DNA of 64,000 nt. It comes from CALVGQ01 sp031551965 (GTDB lineage Bacteria > Bacillota_I > Bacilli_A > Erysipelotrichales > Erysipelotrichaceae). The position numbers were made by a program, and so were the translations under genes. Each line of letters opens with the position of its first letter. Position 1 is the stretch's first letter. The DNA is taken from the NCBI GenBank assembly GCA_031551965.1, contig JAVBMW010000006.1:107511-171510 (forward strand), given 5' to 3'. Shown piece after piece: positions 9,601 to 24,600 of the stretch. Under the pieces are notes generated by a model. That model did no database searches and was not told the DNA's origin. It saw nothing but the letters and a program-made list of their open reading frames with translations.

Positions 9601-12600
9601 TTGTATCATTTACTTTTGTCCAACCTGAAATAGCCTGTATAGGTTCACTTACTGATAATGTAATTGTCACTGGTCCGTTGGTAGGTTTTTTATCATAGTT
9701 TAAACTTCCAGTTGGACGCGTTCTATCAATGTGATTCACTTCATAATTCAATGGTGTTTCTACCACATTTCCTGCTTCATCAGTAAAACTCACAGTACCG
9801 CTACCATTGTCAGTCATTGTATAAATATAAGTCAATTTATCTGAATCTGTTGAATCAAGCTGCCAACCAGTAGAAATTTGATTCAATTTTTTATCAACTT
9901 TTAATATAACGTTTACATTACCATTAGTTGGAGTAGTTGGGTCATAAGTAATTTCACCAGTCGGAATAACACGATCAATGTTTTGAACAGAATACGATAA
10001 AGTATCAGAGTTTCCTGCTTCATCAATAAATGTTACTGTACCTGTTCCGTTATCTTCCATTGTATAAGTGTAAATTTCTTGGTTAAGATTAGGTTTATTC
10101 CATCCACTTGGCGTTTCTTTTAATTTTTTATCCACACTTAAAGTAACCACAACATTTTCATTCGTTGGTGTTTCTTTACTATAAGTAATAGTTCCAATAG
10201 GTTTAACTTTATCTATCTTATCTACTGAGTATGTCGCTGTTCCTTTATTCCCTGCAAGATCATAGAATTCAACTTCTACTACTTCATTTTCAGATACTTC
10301 TTTTGTATGAGTTGTTGAATTAATTTGATTCCAACCGCTAATCTCTTCAGTGTCTTCACTTGTAGTTAATGTCACTAATACCGGTTTATTTGTTGGACCA
10401 TCTGGAGTATAACTAAATGACCCCGTTGGAATATCTTTATCAATATTTTTTACTTCATATTGAGTAGTTCCTTTATTTCCTGCATAATCTTCAAAATCAA
10501 CATCAGTTAATTCTGTGTTTTCTTCTACAATTAAAGTATATTTATATAAATCATCTTTATCTTGTATCCATTTTTCAGATATCACTTTCAATAATTTAGA
10601 GGCAATCAAAGTTACGACAACATCCTCATTTGTCAAGTTTTTTGTACTATAACTAATTATTGCGTTCGGATTAACTCGGTCAATATTACTTACTGAATAA
10701 GTTTCGGAACCTTTATTTCCTACTAAGTCTTCGAAGTTCACAGTAATAATTCCATCTGTGTTTTCTTTAACTTCTAGGGTATATATTTTATCATTGACTT
10801 TCGTCCATCCAGAAATTTGTTTGATTGGTTCAGACGCCTCTAATGTAACAAGTATATTTTGATTTGTAGCTTCTTCAGTACTGTAACTGATTGTCGCTGT
10901 AGGCACTTCTTTATCAATATTTTTTACGATATAAGTTGTTAAACCTTTATTACCCGCAAGGTCTTCAAATTCTACAGTGATAATTTCCGTTGTATTTTCT
11001 TCTACTACTAGCGTGTATGTTTTTTCATCGACCTTGGTCCAATTAAAGATTGCTTTGATAGGCTCAGACGCAATTAAAGTAACAAGTACATTTTGATTTG
11101 TATCTTCTGTAGTACTATAACTGATTGTCGCTGTTGGATTTGTTCTATCAATATTACTTACCTTATATTTTGCTGATCCGACATTTCCAGCTAAGTCTTC
11201 AAATTCTACCGTTAATTCATCATCAGTATTTGCATTTATAACTAAAGTATATTTTTTAGAATTTTCATTATCTTGAGTCCAATTGTCAGGTTTGTTTTTA
11301 AGTTCTTTATTCACAATTAAAGTAACCACAACATCTTCTTGTGTTGGAGCTGTAGTACTATAAGTGATTTCACCTTTTGGTGCAACCTTATCAATTTGAT
11401 CAACTTTATAAGTCGCTGTTCCTTTATTTCCTGCAAGATCATAGAAATCAACTGTGACTTCTTCATTTTCACTTACATTTATCCAGTAATTCTTTGAATC
11501 TATTTTTTTCCAATTTGGTATATCTTTAACATCTTCATTTGTTGTTAATGTTACTTTTACTGAAACATTAGTTGGACCTGTTGGATCATAACTAAATGTT
11601 CCTGTTGGAATTACTTTATCAATGTTTTCAACGATAATATCTTTTGAATATAAATTTCCTGCATTGTCAGTTACTGTAACTGTTATTGTGGTGTTCTCAG
11701 ACACAATTATAGTTGTTCCAGTATAAATTTTTCCATCAAGAGTATATTCCACTGATTTGATTCCACTAATTAAATCAGTAGCATTTATCACTAACGCTAA
11801 ATCTTGATTAGTAGGTGTGATTAAATCACCAATCACAGTAAATGATGGTTTTGTTTTATCGATAAATACTGTTTCACTCTTGCTAGAAGTGTTATTTGCG
11901 TTTGATGTTACTTCTAATCGGTATACATCTCCTGCACTTGCACTTTCGTTGCCGATTTCTGCAGTAAATTTAATAACATCAGCTTCAACGATAATTGTTC
12001 CTGCATTCTCTGCAAGTATTCCATCTCTGTACAATTTAGCTTCTTTGACTCCTGACAATGCTTCAATAATTGCCACGAATTGAACTTTATCATTATGCCA
12101 GCCTGCCAAAGAGTTGATGGTAATTTTCGGTTCTGCTTTTTCTAAGTCAAATGTTACAGATTGAGCTTCCGCAATAATAGCTTTATCTTCACTTATTACA
12201 CGCGCAAACAAATTAATTCCTTTTCCATCATTTGGCAGCGATACATTATATGGACTTGTTTCTATTTTGATCCAATTTTCATGATCAAAAGAATATTCCA
12301 AATGATATCCTTCAGTATAATTTTCATTATTACTAATTGAAATAACTGATGTCGCTGTAAGCCAGCCATTATCAAGCATTATTGTTGGTTTTTCTATAGT
12401 TTTCAGCACTTTAATTGATGCACTTATTTCATCAGAGTCTTTACCTGATTTTGATATTGCCCTGAAATGATAAGTTGCATTTGTGTTTTCAGAAATACTG
12501 ATTGTTCCATCAAACGGTGTCCAACTTATTTCATCAGTCTTATATTCGTAAGTTGCAATTCCTGATAAAGCTGTTGAATTTATTTTGATTGTCAAATCCT

Positions 12601-15600
12601 TTGTAGTAACTGTTCCTGGTTCGTAATTACTGATTTCATCACCATGATAGTAACTGATTGTCGGTAATTCCGGTTTTGAATTATCGAGTGTAAATACTTC
12701 AGTTGACCTTGCATCGCTATCATTGTTTGCATTATCACTCGCAACAACTCGAACTGAACCTTTAAAATCAGGAGAAACAGTAATTTCTGCTCTACCATTT
12801 ACTGCATTGATAGTTTCTGTTTTAATTACTACATTATTTTCATTCATTAACTTATAGGTAAATGATTTGATTCCACTTAGATTATCTGTAGCGATCATTT
12901 CAATTCTGATAGATTGACTAAAGAATAAGTTGCCTGTAATACCTCTTAAAATGTTTGCCCAAACACTGTCATTTACTTTGTAGTAATTGATCGCAGTTAT
13001 CACTGGCGCAAGTTTATCGATTCTATCTACTACTTCAGTTTGAGTAGTCACATTTCCTGCCTTATCAGTAACTTTTACTATAATCGTTGAATTTTCTGTA
13101 ATTTCAAGAGTTTCTCCACAAGGCTTATACTCACTATCATTGATAGAATATTCTACAGATTCAATGCCGCTAGTTGCGTAATTGTTATCATCTTTAACAT
13201 CATCTTTTGCGATAATTCTAAGAATAACGTTATTTTTTGTCCAGGTTGAAACATTGCCTGTAATTTCAAGAGTTGGAGCTTTTGTATCAATATTATTAAC
13301 TTCAGTTTGATCTTCAATAATATTTCCTGCTGCATCTTTGACAACTACTTTAACTATTCCATTTTTGCTTACTGAAATTTCATTTGTAGAAGTATATTCT
13401 CCATCATCAAATTTATATGTCATTCCATTTGACAAATCATCTGATGCATCAACAGTAATCTTAACTGATCCATTTGTCCAAGAATCAGGAGTTAACTCAA
13501 TTTTGTTTATAGTTGGGCTAAGTGTATCGATATTCCCCACTATGATCGATTCAGGCAATGAAGTATTTTCCGCTGCATCTTTAACGATAATTGTGTATGT
13601 CTTATTTTCATTAACTTCTTTACTATTTTCTTTTTGATATGTTGCTCCATTATCAAAAGAATACATCAACTCATCTAATGTACTTGAATCATCTTGAGCA
13701 TCTACTAAAATAGTGACTTTTCCATTTGTCCATTTTGTTTGGATTGGATCAGTGGTAACCATATTAATTGTTGGTGCGGTTATATCAATATTATTAACTC
13801 GATATCCGTTTTCATAGACTGTTATATTTCCAGCCGCATCTTTTACTGATACAGTAATTATTCCATTTTCTGTAACAGTTAATTGATTGGATGTTTGATA
13901 ATCTAATCCATTGAATGAATACATTAAGCCTTCAGACAATGCATCTATTGCATTGACAGAAATAGTTACAGAATTCTTTGTCCATTGAGTTGGATTCTGC
14001 GTGATAACGTTAATTGTTGGAGCTGTTTTATCAAAGAATACTGTTTGTTTTAGCGTTGATGTTTTATTACCAGCGATCGCAACAGTCTCAAAATAGTACT
14101 GGTCGCCTGTAGATGCTGATTCAAACTCTACTGCATAACTAAACATTCCATTTATCGGAATAATTTCTTTTATTACTTTGTCTTCTCTATAAACGATTAC
14201 CTTTTCAATGTCTGATAATGCTGATGTTGTACCATTAAATACGATGTTATTAGACCATTTATCGGTAACATTGTTTACACTGATCAATGGTGAAGTTTTA
14301 TCCACATACTCTACATCTATAACTTCAGTTGAAGTGTTTCCTGCATAGTCAGACGCAATAATTGTTACTTTTGCATTTTCTTTTACTACTATGCTTGTTC
14401 CGTAAGGTTGAAGTTCGGCATTACCAATTTGGTATTCAATCGATGCAACTTCACTTACATTATCCGTTGCAGTCACAATCAAAATAGCATCTTGATTTGT
14501 CCAAGTTGTTGGATTTCCTTTAACTTCAATAACTGGTGGGAATTTATCTAATTTGACTGTTACTGAATCTTCATTAGTGTTTCTGGCAACTGTAGTAACT
14601 ACTACTTTATATTGGTCACCAGAATTACTACTTTCATTTGTAACTTTAAATGAATAGTTGTTGCTGCTTGTTTCAACAGATTCCATTAGAACACCATTAC
14701 GATAAAGTTGTACAAGCTTTATTCCAGAAGTAGAAGTAAATGTTGCGTTCAACGTTATATCATCTATATACCAATTTGGTAATGGTTGATCGATCAAAAC
14801 GGTTGGTTTATCTTTTTCAATGTTGAATGTTACAGTTGTCGTATCTGATTTTACATTAGTATCCGTATTGCTGATCGCTCTAGCGTAAATAGGAATATCA
14901 ACTCCATCTGTAGGTAATGGAACTTTAATGCCATCCCATACAAACCAATTTGTATTATCATAAGAATATTCTAAATGATAACCATCTTTAAATGTTTCTT
15001 TGTTTTCTAAGGTAATGATTGAGTCTAGTGTCAACCAACCTTCTCCAACATGAATTGATGGAGCTACTAATGAACGCAATACTCTTATTTTAGCTTCAAC
15101 TACATTAGATACATTATTTGATTTAGAAATTGCTCTGAATAAATAAGTTGTATCAGTATTCTTTGTGATCGTAAATCCTTCATCACTAAAATCAGTCCAG
15201 TTTATTCCATTATCTGTACTATATTGGTAAGTTTCAATATCTGATAGTGCACGAGATGATGCAGTGATTTTCAAATCTTTAGTTGTGAGTGTTCCTGGTT
15301 GATAATTATCAGAATAGCTTATAACTGGCAATTCTGGAATTATTTCATCAATCACAAATATTTGTGTTTCTTTACTTGCACTAGTATTTGTTGCGGTATC
15401 TTTCGCAATAACACTGATTGTTCCTTTAAATTGCGGATCGATTGTAATTACAGCTACACCATTTGTAGCAGTTGCAGTTCCTGTTGTTGTACCAGTTGAG
15501 TTTCTCAATTCATAATTGAACTCTTTCACACCACTTTGAACAGTTCCTGTCTCTTCCGCAATCATTTGAATTTCAAGTGATTGTTTAAAGAAGTATCCAC

Positions 15601-18600
15601 CAGTTAAGGCATTCAAAATACTTGCCCATGTTTCAGTGTTAACCAAACGATAATTTACACTTGTCACTGTTGGTGCTGAAGTATCAAGTTGTACATTAAA
15701 TAGAACTTCATCACTATAACGTCCGGAACTTGTTTTAATTCTGAAATAGATATTTTGATCCATATTCGTTCTGTCAATTGAGTAAATGATCGTTTTATTA
15801 CTGTTTGAAATTGGGGTTACTTCATTCCAGTCACCGCTTTCATATTTAACTTCGAGTAAATCAAAATCAGCAGTAATATCATAATTCAAAGTAAAAGTAA
15901 GTCCAGTATTGACCCATTTTCCATTTAATGGCACGTCATCATTATTTTCATCCACAATCTTCACTAAAGTAAGTTCAGGTTTATCAATTTCAGTTTGAAT
16001 AGTGTATTCTTTGCCATCTGAAGCATTTCCTGCTTCGTCAATGCTGCGTAGTTTAATTGTATTTATACCATTTCCCAAGTTTACTTGAGTAACATCTTCC
16101 CATTTTGTTCCATTCCACATTTGAACTGAAATATCGGAACCTTCATCAACTTGTTTTTCAAATGTAATAAACCTAACATCGATATACCAAATTTCACTAT
16201 TTAGTTTTATGTCATTAACCAAAACAATCGGATTGTTAGGTGTTTCAATATCTATTGCCATCTCAAAAGATACAGGATCACTCTTGCGTAAAGATGATGT
16301 TTTTACATAGAACGTGATAGGTTCTTTAACATTTTCAGCTTCTACTGTATACGTGATTTTTTTCGCACTTAAATCAATATCTTCTGAGGATAATTCTGCT
16401 TTACTGTATTCTCCGTTTCCGCGTTTTACCCACAAACTATCAAAGTCCGCAGTAATGTTATAACCTAATGTGAAAATCAAATCACTATTGACCCATGTTT
16501 CTTTATCCAACAGTAAGTTTCCAGTTGATCCATCTTTTTCCACAACGTTTAGAATTTCGATCGATGGTTTGTCTATTTCTGTTTTGATCGTATAAATAGT
16601 TTCTGTTTCTTGTATATTTCCTGCCTCATCAACAGTTCTAATATTAAATTTGTTAGTGCCATTTTTTAGTTCTAATTCTAAATTTGTCAAATCGATCCAA
16701 TCGTTGCCTTCTTTTATTTCTGCATGAATTGGTGCTTCTTTATCAAATTCTGGTTGAATCATAGTCACTGTAACTTTAGATTCATTGTCATACCATTTAT
16801 TTTGATCGATTTCTTGATTATCTATTTTCAAAATTGCACTTGTAGGTGCTTTTTTATCGATTCGCAAAGCGATTGTATTAGCATCGACTTTACTACCAAA
16901 CTCATCTTTATTAGATAATGAGTTACTTGTATAAGCTTCTAAAGAATATTGAGTGCTGCTGTTATTTGTGTCGAATTTTAAAGTTGTAGATACGACATAT
17001 GGTGAATCTGCATCATGGTTAGAGAAATCTAAATTCAAAACATCACGATCTAATATGACTTTTGATCCATCAGAGCCACTTAATACAAATTTCAAGAACG
17101 GTGAAATGGACTCTGCTTCTAAATGTAGGGTAACTTCTTTATTGGTCCATTTTTCATCATAAGAAACATCATTTAAATCTTTATCTTTAACAGTTGCACT
17201 TAAAACAACCTTCGTAGGCTCTCCATTATCTTTTCTTATTTTGATTGTTTCTTCTACTTCGTTTCCTGCAAGATCAGATGTCTTGATAGTTAAATTATAA
17301 ATGCCACTGTTTGAAATTAAAATTTTACCATCTTTGATATCCGTATATTTTTCAGGTTCGTTTTCAGTTGTTTTCCATAACTTATAGCTTACACTTACTG
17401 GTGCTTTATTTGCATCTAATGCTTCCCAACTTAATACTAATTCACCCGTTGAATACCAACGTGTAGTATCAAAAGAATCTCCATCTACTAAATATGTTGC
17501 CGGTAGAGGCTTGTCATTGTCATATTTCACAACGTAACTACTTGACCACTTACCAGGAACATCACTCATTGATACAGTTCTAAACTGATAATAAGTAACT
17601 CCTGTCTTATTTTCAGTAAGTTCGTAAGTTTCTAAATGATTTCCACTTTTCAACTCTGCGAGTTTAGTTTCAGTCCAAGTCTCATTGTCAGTTGATGTTC
17701 TAACCCAGTATTCTTTTACGCCGCTGAGGTCTTTGCCTAAACTATTTGTGTATTTTCCAGTCAAGGTGAATTTCACACTCTTGTTAGTCCATTTACCAGA
17801 TTCGTAACCATTTAGACTAACACCTGGTGCTTCAGCTTTTTCTTCATCTACTGTTAAAAGTTCAGTGTTCGCAACTGTTGTATTTCCTGCTTTATCTGTA
17901 ACTCGAACCCACAAAATACCTCTTCTTGATGGATCGATGTCTATTGTTTCCGAGTCAGTTGTATGTTTAATTGTTGCACCAGACCAATCAGTTGGTTCTT
18001 TTTGTACAACTTTTCCACTTGTACTGAATGCTTCCTCCACAAACAAGAACTCAATACTTACAAGTCCACTGATTTGAGCTGCATTTTTTGCACTGACTGT
18101 TACAGTTTTTGTTTCTTTGAAGAAGATTCCAAAAGTAATATCATTTAAGAATTTCTTTATTGATCCTTCTGCAATTTCGACTTTGATATCATCATATGTT
18201 GGTTTAGATTTATCGAAATTTAAGATGATTTCACTTTCTTTTGTATCGCTAGTATAAACAGTGTTTACTGCTCTGAATACTACTTTTACAGATGTTTGAT
18301 CATATTTAGACAGTAATACTCCTGTGTTATCATCATATTTTGTCCATTCAACATCTTCCTGCCATGTGCCACCATTCCAAATACCGTCTTCGATCGTAGC
18401 GCCTGTATCTTTATTAAGCAGTTCAATACGATACTCAAGATGTTCAGTGTCCCCTTGTGTTGGATCAACTGTCGCATGAATTGTTTGAGCACTATTAAAC
18501 CATCTTGTATTAAGACTTGTTTCAGTAATAATTGGTTTTTTAGGTTCAGAATTATCAATTCTGAATGAGTCAACTTTAATTTCACCCTTTAAATATGTTT

Positions 18601-21600
18601 TTAAATCGGAAGATACTAGTGCATTACTAATTGCCCGTACATGGAACTGTCCATCATAAACTGTATCTTTTTCTACATCAATTTCGTAAATTGTTTTTCC
18701 TAAAGATATCGACTTAGTTATTGAAACATTACCGATCTTATCAGAACCAATATACCATGTTTCACCATCCAGGCTGTATTCATAACCACTTATTTTTGGA
18801 TCAGTATTATCAGCTCCATCTTCAACTATTATAGTTATAGGACCTTTTGCCCAAGCTGAAACATCATTAAATGTCGGAGCACTTGGTTTTCTTGAATCCA
18901 CAATAATCTTATTAAACAATGTTTCAGCTGATTCATTTCCTGCAGTATCAATTACTTTGAATGCAATTGAATTATTAAATGAACTCAATGCATACAAGTA
19001 GGCTTCATTGACACTATTGAACTCTATCCATTCATTATCTCCTACTTTTACACATACTTTATTGATTCCACTAACTGTAGTTGCATCAATTTCATCATTT
19101 CCAATTATACGAACAGTTACATCCGTTCCCATCAACATACCTTCAATGAGTGGCGTCCAAGTTGATTCATTTTTGAACTGAACCTCAATGCTTGTAATTG
19201 TAGGTGTATTGGTATCGATCGCAATATCAAAATCTTTTGTAACCGCAAAACGTTTTGATGCAGTAACGATTTTGAAGTTAATTAGCTCATGAACATTGGT
19301 ATTGTCTATTGAATAAGTTATTGTTTTTGCATCTTTGTCTAAGACATAATCAGAAGCATTAACTAGTTCATAATCTTTGTTTCCACGTTTTACCCAGAAA
19401 CTTTCAAAATCTGCAGTAATGTTGTATTTTAACGTGAAAGTTAATCCGCTGTTGACCCAAGTTGTCGAACTTAAAGGCAATGCTTCACTAACTCCCGTTT
19501 TTGTAACTTTACTGATTTCAAATGTAGGTTCATCAATTTCTGTTTTGATCGTGTAAGTTGTTTCTTTTGATGTTTGGATATTTCCAGCTTCATCAACCGT
19601 TCTGATCGTGAATTGATTTTCTCCATTTTTAAGTTCAAGCACTAAATTATTTAAATCAGTCCAATTTCCCTTATCATCTTTGATTTGGGCAAAAATCGGT
19701 GCCTCTTTATCAAGTTCAGGTTGGACCATCGTTACTGTTGCTTCTTTAATGTTGTTGTACCATTTACTTTCAATAAGATTACTGCCATCAACTTGAAGAA
19801 CCGCAATGGATGGATCAAGTTTATCAATTTGTACAGTAATAATTTTGTATGCAGTATCTTTTCCAAATACCGATTCATTATTTATAGAATTACTTGTATA
19901 GGCAATTAATTTATATTGATCAGTTGGACTAGTTTCATGGATTTTTACTATTGTGCTTGCATAGTATGGTTTATCTTCTTCATGAGTTACGACTATTTCA
20001 TTTCTATAAATCGTTTTAAACAAAGCATTGTTTTTATAAACTTCAAACTTCAAGAATGGCGAAATAGAAACTGATTCCAAGTGTAATGTAACTTCTTTAT
20101 TTGTCCACTTTTCATTGTAACTGCTTGTTTCGTCTTCATTATTTACAGTCGCACTTAAAACAACTGATGTTGGTACTCCATCATCTTTTCTTATTTTAAT
20201 TGTTTCATCAACTTCATTTCCAGCTTCATCATAAGTTACGATTTTTAAAGAATAGATTCCATTTTTATCAATTTGAATTGTAGAATTTTCTACTTTTATA
20301 AATGCGCTGCTAGGTTCATTTTCTCCATAGTTCCATAATTTGTACTTTGCACTCACTGGTGCTTTATATGCATCTGGAGCTTCCATCGTTAATGATAAAA
20401 TACCATTTAAATACCAAGTTTCAGCATTGTATTCTTGATTGTCTTCTAATGTATACTTAGCTAATTCTGGTTTTTGATCATCTATTTTTATTGTTACCTC
20501 AGTTACAGCACTTTCATTACCTGTTGTCGTTACTGTGTAGAATCGATAATTGATCACGCCGATACGATCTTCTGTGAATTGAACACCCGCTAAATGAGTT
20601 CCTTCCACGTAATCTTCTGGTGCTATATTTTCATAGTCTGACCATGTTCCATCATTAAGTTGTGAACTAACCATGTAACGATCAATTCCACTTACTGTCG
20701 TTGTTTGACCTGTTAAATTAATGACAACAGGGTTATTAGTCCATTTTCCTGATGTGTAATCTTTTCCATCAGATTTCATTGTAACGATTGGTACTTTCAC
20801 CGTTTCTCTATCAATAGTCAATAGATTACTATTTACTACAGTTGTGTTGCCCGCTTTATCTGTAACACGAATCCACAATATACCTCTTCTATCAGGATTT
20901 AGATCATAAGTCGCAAATTCTGTAGTCGCCTTTTTAGTAGAACCATCCCAATTTGTTGGTTCAACTTGTTTGGTTGTGTCGTTTGCGTTAAACGCATCTG
21001 TTGTGAGTTTTTCATCCACAAATAAGAATTCCACACTTACTAGACCACTGATTTGAGCAGCATCTTTTGCGCTTACTGTTACTTGTTGAGTCGCATTGAA
21101 GAATAATCCAAATGTGATTTTATTCAATATTTCACGAATTGTTTCATTGCTTACTTCAACCTTGATCAAGTTTTCATCTGGAACGATTGTATCAAAATTA
21201 ACGATAACTGAATCAAACTTAACATTTTCATCATTATAAACACTATTGACAGCGCGATAGCTAACACGAACACTCTTCTGATTATAAGTAGTCGCATTTA
21301 AAAGCACACCACCCACAGACATATCAGTCCAATTAATAGGTGTTTCCCAATCATTTCCTGTCCATGTACCATCAACACAACTATTATTTTCGTTAATAGA
21401 TCTTGTTTCAATACGATATTCTAAATGTTCCTTTTCACCAGTTGTACTGTTAAGCAATGCATTAATCGTAATATCCTTGTTGAACCACAATCCGTTATAT
21501 TTTGTTTCTTTATCAACGATTGTAGGTTCTTTTGGTTCAGTTTTATCAATAAGCGTAATGTCTACAATCTGTTTCCCAACATTTCCGCTTCTGTCTTTCA

Positions 21601-24600
21601 CATAAACATACACTTTATGATTTGTCGGATAAGTAGCTGTAAGTTTTGTACTATCTACGATTTTGATCCAATCATTACTTGTTAATTTTGTGTAATCACT
21701 TTCATCACCAAAATAGTAGTATTCAATACCACTTGTTTGTTCTGTGATATTCTCAATTTTTAAAGTCGCATCTTCTTTTGTCCAAGCAGGTGGATTTCCG
21801 AGCACATCAAATGTTGGCGCAGTATTATCCTGATAAATCAAATCAGAAATATGAATCACTGAGTTCTCTGCATTATCGGTAATTCTAATAGCTACTTGGA
21901 ATACACAATCAAGAATCTTACCATCTACAGTAATATCCTTTTCTAAGTTGTCAAAACTAAAAGTCTTCCAATCTTCTTCTCTTGGTTCTACATACGCCTT
22001 TGCATTGAATTTCGCATTTGAACCATCCGCAAAAATCACCACATATTCAATTTTCTTCGTTTTACTAATCAAATCATTCGATGTAACACCAAAACTAGTT
22101 AACTGTTTAAAGAATTGTTCTTCAATTGTTAAATGATCAACATTTGTTGGATTTGTTACTTCAATATTGTTCGCAGTCAGTTTCACATCAGTTACTGGAG
22201 TGTTATCTACGTTTACAGTAAAACTGATCACAGTATCATTGCCAGAGAAGTCAGTTGCAGTTACTGTAATTTCATATTCACCATCAACAGTTATATTTCC
22301 AACACTGTTTTTAATAAAGTCAATTGCTAATATTTTCTTATCCATCGCAGTTGGATTACTTGGATTTTTTTCATCATAAAGCACTTCTTTAAATGAGAAG
22401 TCTGCTGTTTTATTTTTAATATCGGCTACAACTTTACTTAATGTAGAAATGGTATCCGTAGTATCAGTTGCCAATACTTCAATTTTCATTTTTGAGTCTA
22501 ATCCGAACCACTCATATTTCGAACCATCAGTCACTTTTTCAGAGTATGCTTTTCCATCTACCAAGTCCACAGTTAAAGTTGGCATCGTCGCATCCACAGA
22601 GAAACCAAAACTCTTCCATTCACTTGACACATTTCCTGCATTATCTAATCCACTTACCGCAATAATTCCTCGGAAATCATGATCAAAGTGAATTGTATAA
22701 TCGTTTAATTCAACCCAACCTGTTTGATTTTCAATCGGTTTTGTAAAATCTGGGGTATAAGTGTTATTTTCAATATCGTTTTGAGTGATAAATTTATACC
22801 ACATTTTTTGACGTCCACTTATATTGAAATCATTTAATACGGTTGCTTTAGTCTTTTTAAAGAATAGGTTAAATGTCAAATTATTTAGCAACTCAGTAGT
22901 CCATTGACTAAGTGAAGTCTTATTTTGTTCAACAACGATTCCGTTTATTTTAGGTTCAGTTGTATCCACTTTCCATTCAGTCGTGTAAAGTTCATTTGTA
23001 TTTCCTGCATCATCAGTTGTGATCAGTTTGAAAATATACGTTCCGTCTTTTGTGAAATTAAACGTATTGCCATTGATATATATTTTGCTTTCTTCACTGC
23101 CTACAATGCCTTGATCAAATAATTTGTATTCTGAATTCGGTGTTTCTTTTTCATATATCAAGTATTCAGTTTTTTGATCCGCATGCCAAGTTTTATGTTT
23201 AGATGGAATAGTTAAATACAAGGTTAAGTTATTTTGGTACCAATCCATTTTCGCTAAACTATTTGGTTTAATCTCAATTTGATTTGTGATTTGTGACTGA
23301 TTATCATTCACAAGGTCTTTATCATAATTATATACCTGAATGCCTGTCCAAGAATCATTGACTGTTGTTCCAAAATTATTTGGCTTTGTCTTCTGAACTT
23401 TTAAATATTCAGTTACTGCACTATCTGCACTATCTTCATACAAAACGTATACAGGATTTCCTATTGTACCAATTTCAACTTTATATTGAACTTGTCGATT
23501 GTAATCTGATTTATAAAGTTCTTTCGCAACATTTCCTGTTGAAGTAAGTGGTTCCCATCCTTCCCACTTTTCATAGTTTTCTTCTGTTGTGTAGTTTACA
23601 TAGTATTGAACTGGAACATCTTTTGCAGCAGTTGGAATCGCATTTAAAAGACTCAAGTCAAATTGGACATCTTTATTAGTCCATTTATTTGAAGTATAAC
23701 CAGCACTATCTTTAATCTTTAGCGCTTGGTTTTCATCATTATAAATATGGAAAATTCTACTATTGTTAATATTTTGGTTTATTAAGTTACCGTCTTTTGT
23801 ATTATCATAAACAATAAAGGAAATTGAATATTCACCTGGAATTTTAAAAGTATAGTCGAGTAAATATTTTTTACGATACAAACCAAGTGGATCAGTTATA
23901 CTTTCACTAGATTCATCCAATAGTTTTAAATCTTTAGCTAAAACTGTATCAATACGGGTTGTTCCATTAAAGACTTCAACACGGTTAATACCCGATCCAT
24001 TGTCTTGAACTTCTAATTGCACATTTACACTTTCAAACCATTGGTTTTGGTTCGTTAAAGGATCGATTGGAAGTGAAGTGCCATTCTGAATACCTGTAAC
24101 GACGGCAGTTGCTGCATTGTTAACTGGTTTCTCAACGTCAACCACAAACCCATGCGAGTCAAAATAGACGACATTGTCCGCATTATCAGTTAATTTAAAT
24201 AAATAGATACCCGCAAAAGACTCACCATGGACAGTAAATTTATTTGTCGATGTATTTATATTTTGCCAAGTTCTCGTACTAATCAATGACTGCAATTCAG
24301 CCCCATTAATTTGTTCATAATTAACCGTATTAATTTCAATAGGCATATATTGCAACAAGCTAACACCAGAAATATCGGCGTTATAACTTACTGTTCCACC
24401 TAAATTTTGTGTTTCGAAGAATATTCCAAATGTCATTTGATTCAACAATTTAGTAACTGAATCATAAATGGAGCCGAATATAGATTTAGGCACTTCTTTA
24501 TTGTCTACTGTTTCATTGATTACGACATTCAAAGGTTTTGGGGCAGATTTATCAATCTTATAAGTATATAATGTGTAACTAGTTTCAGAAGACCATCCAG

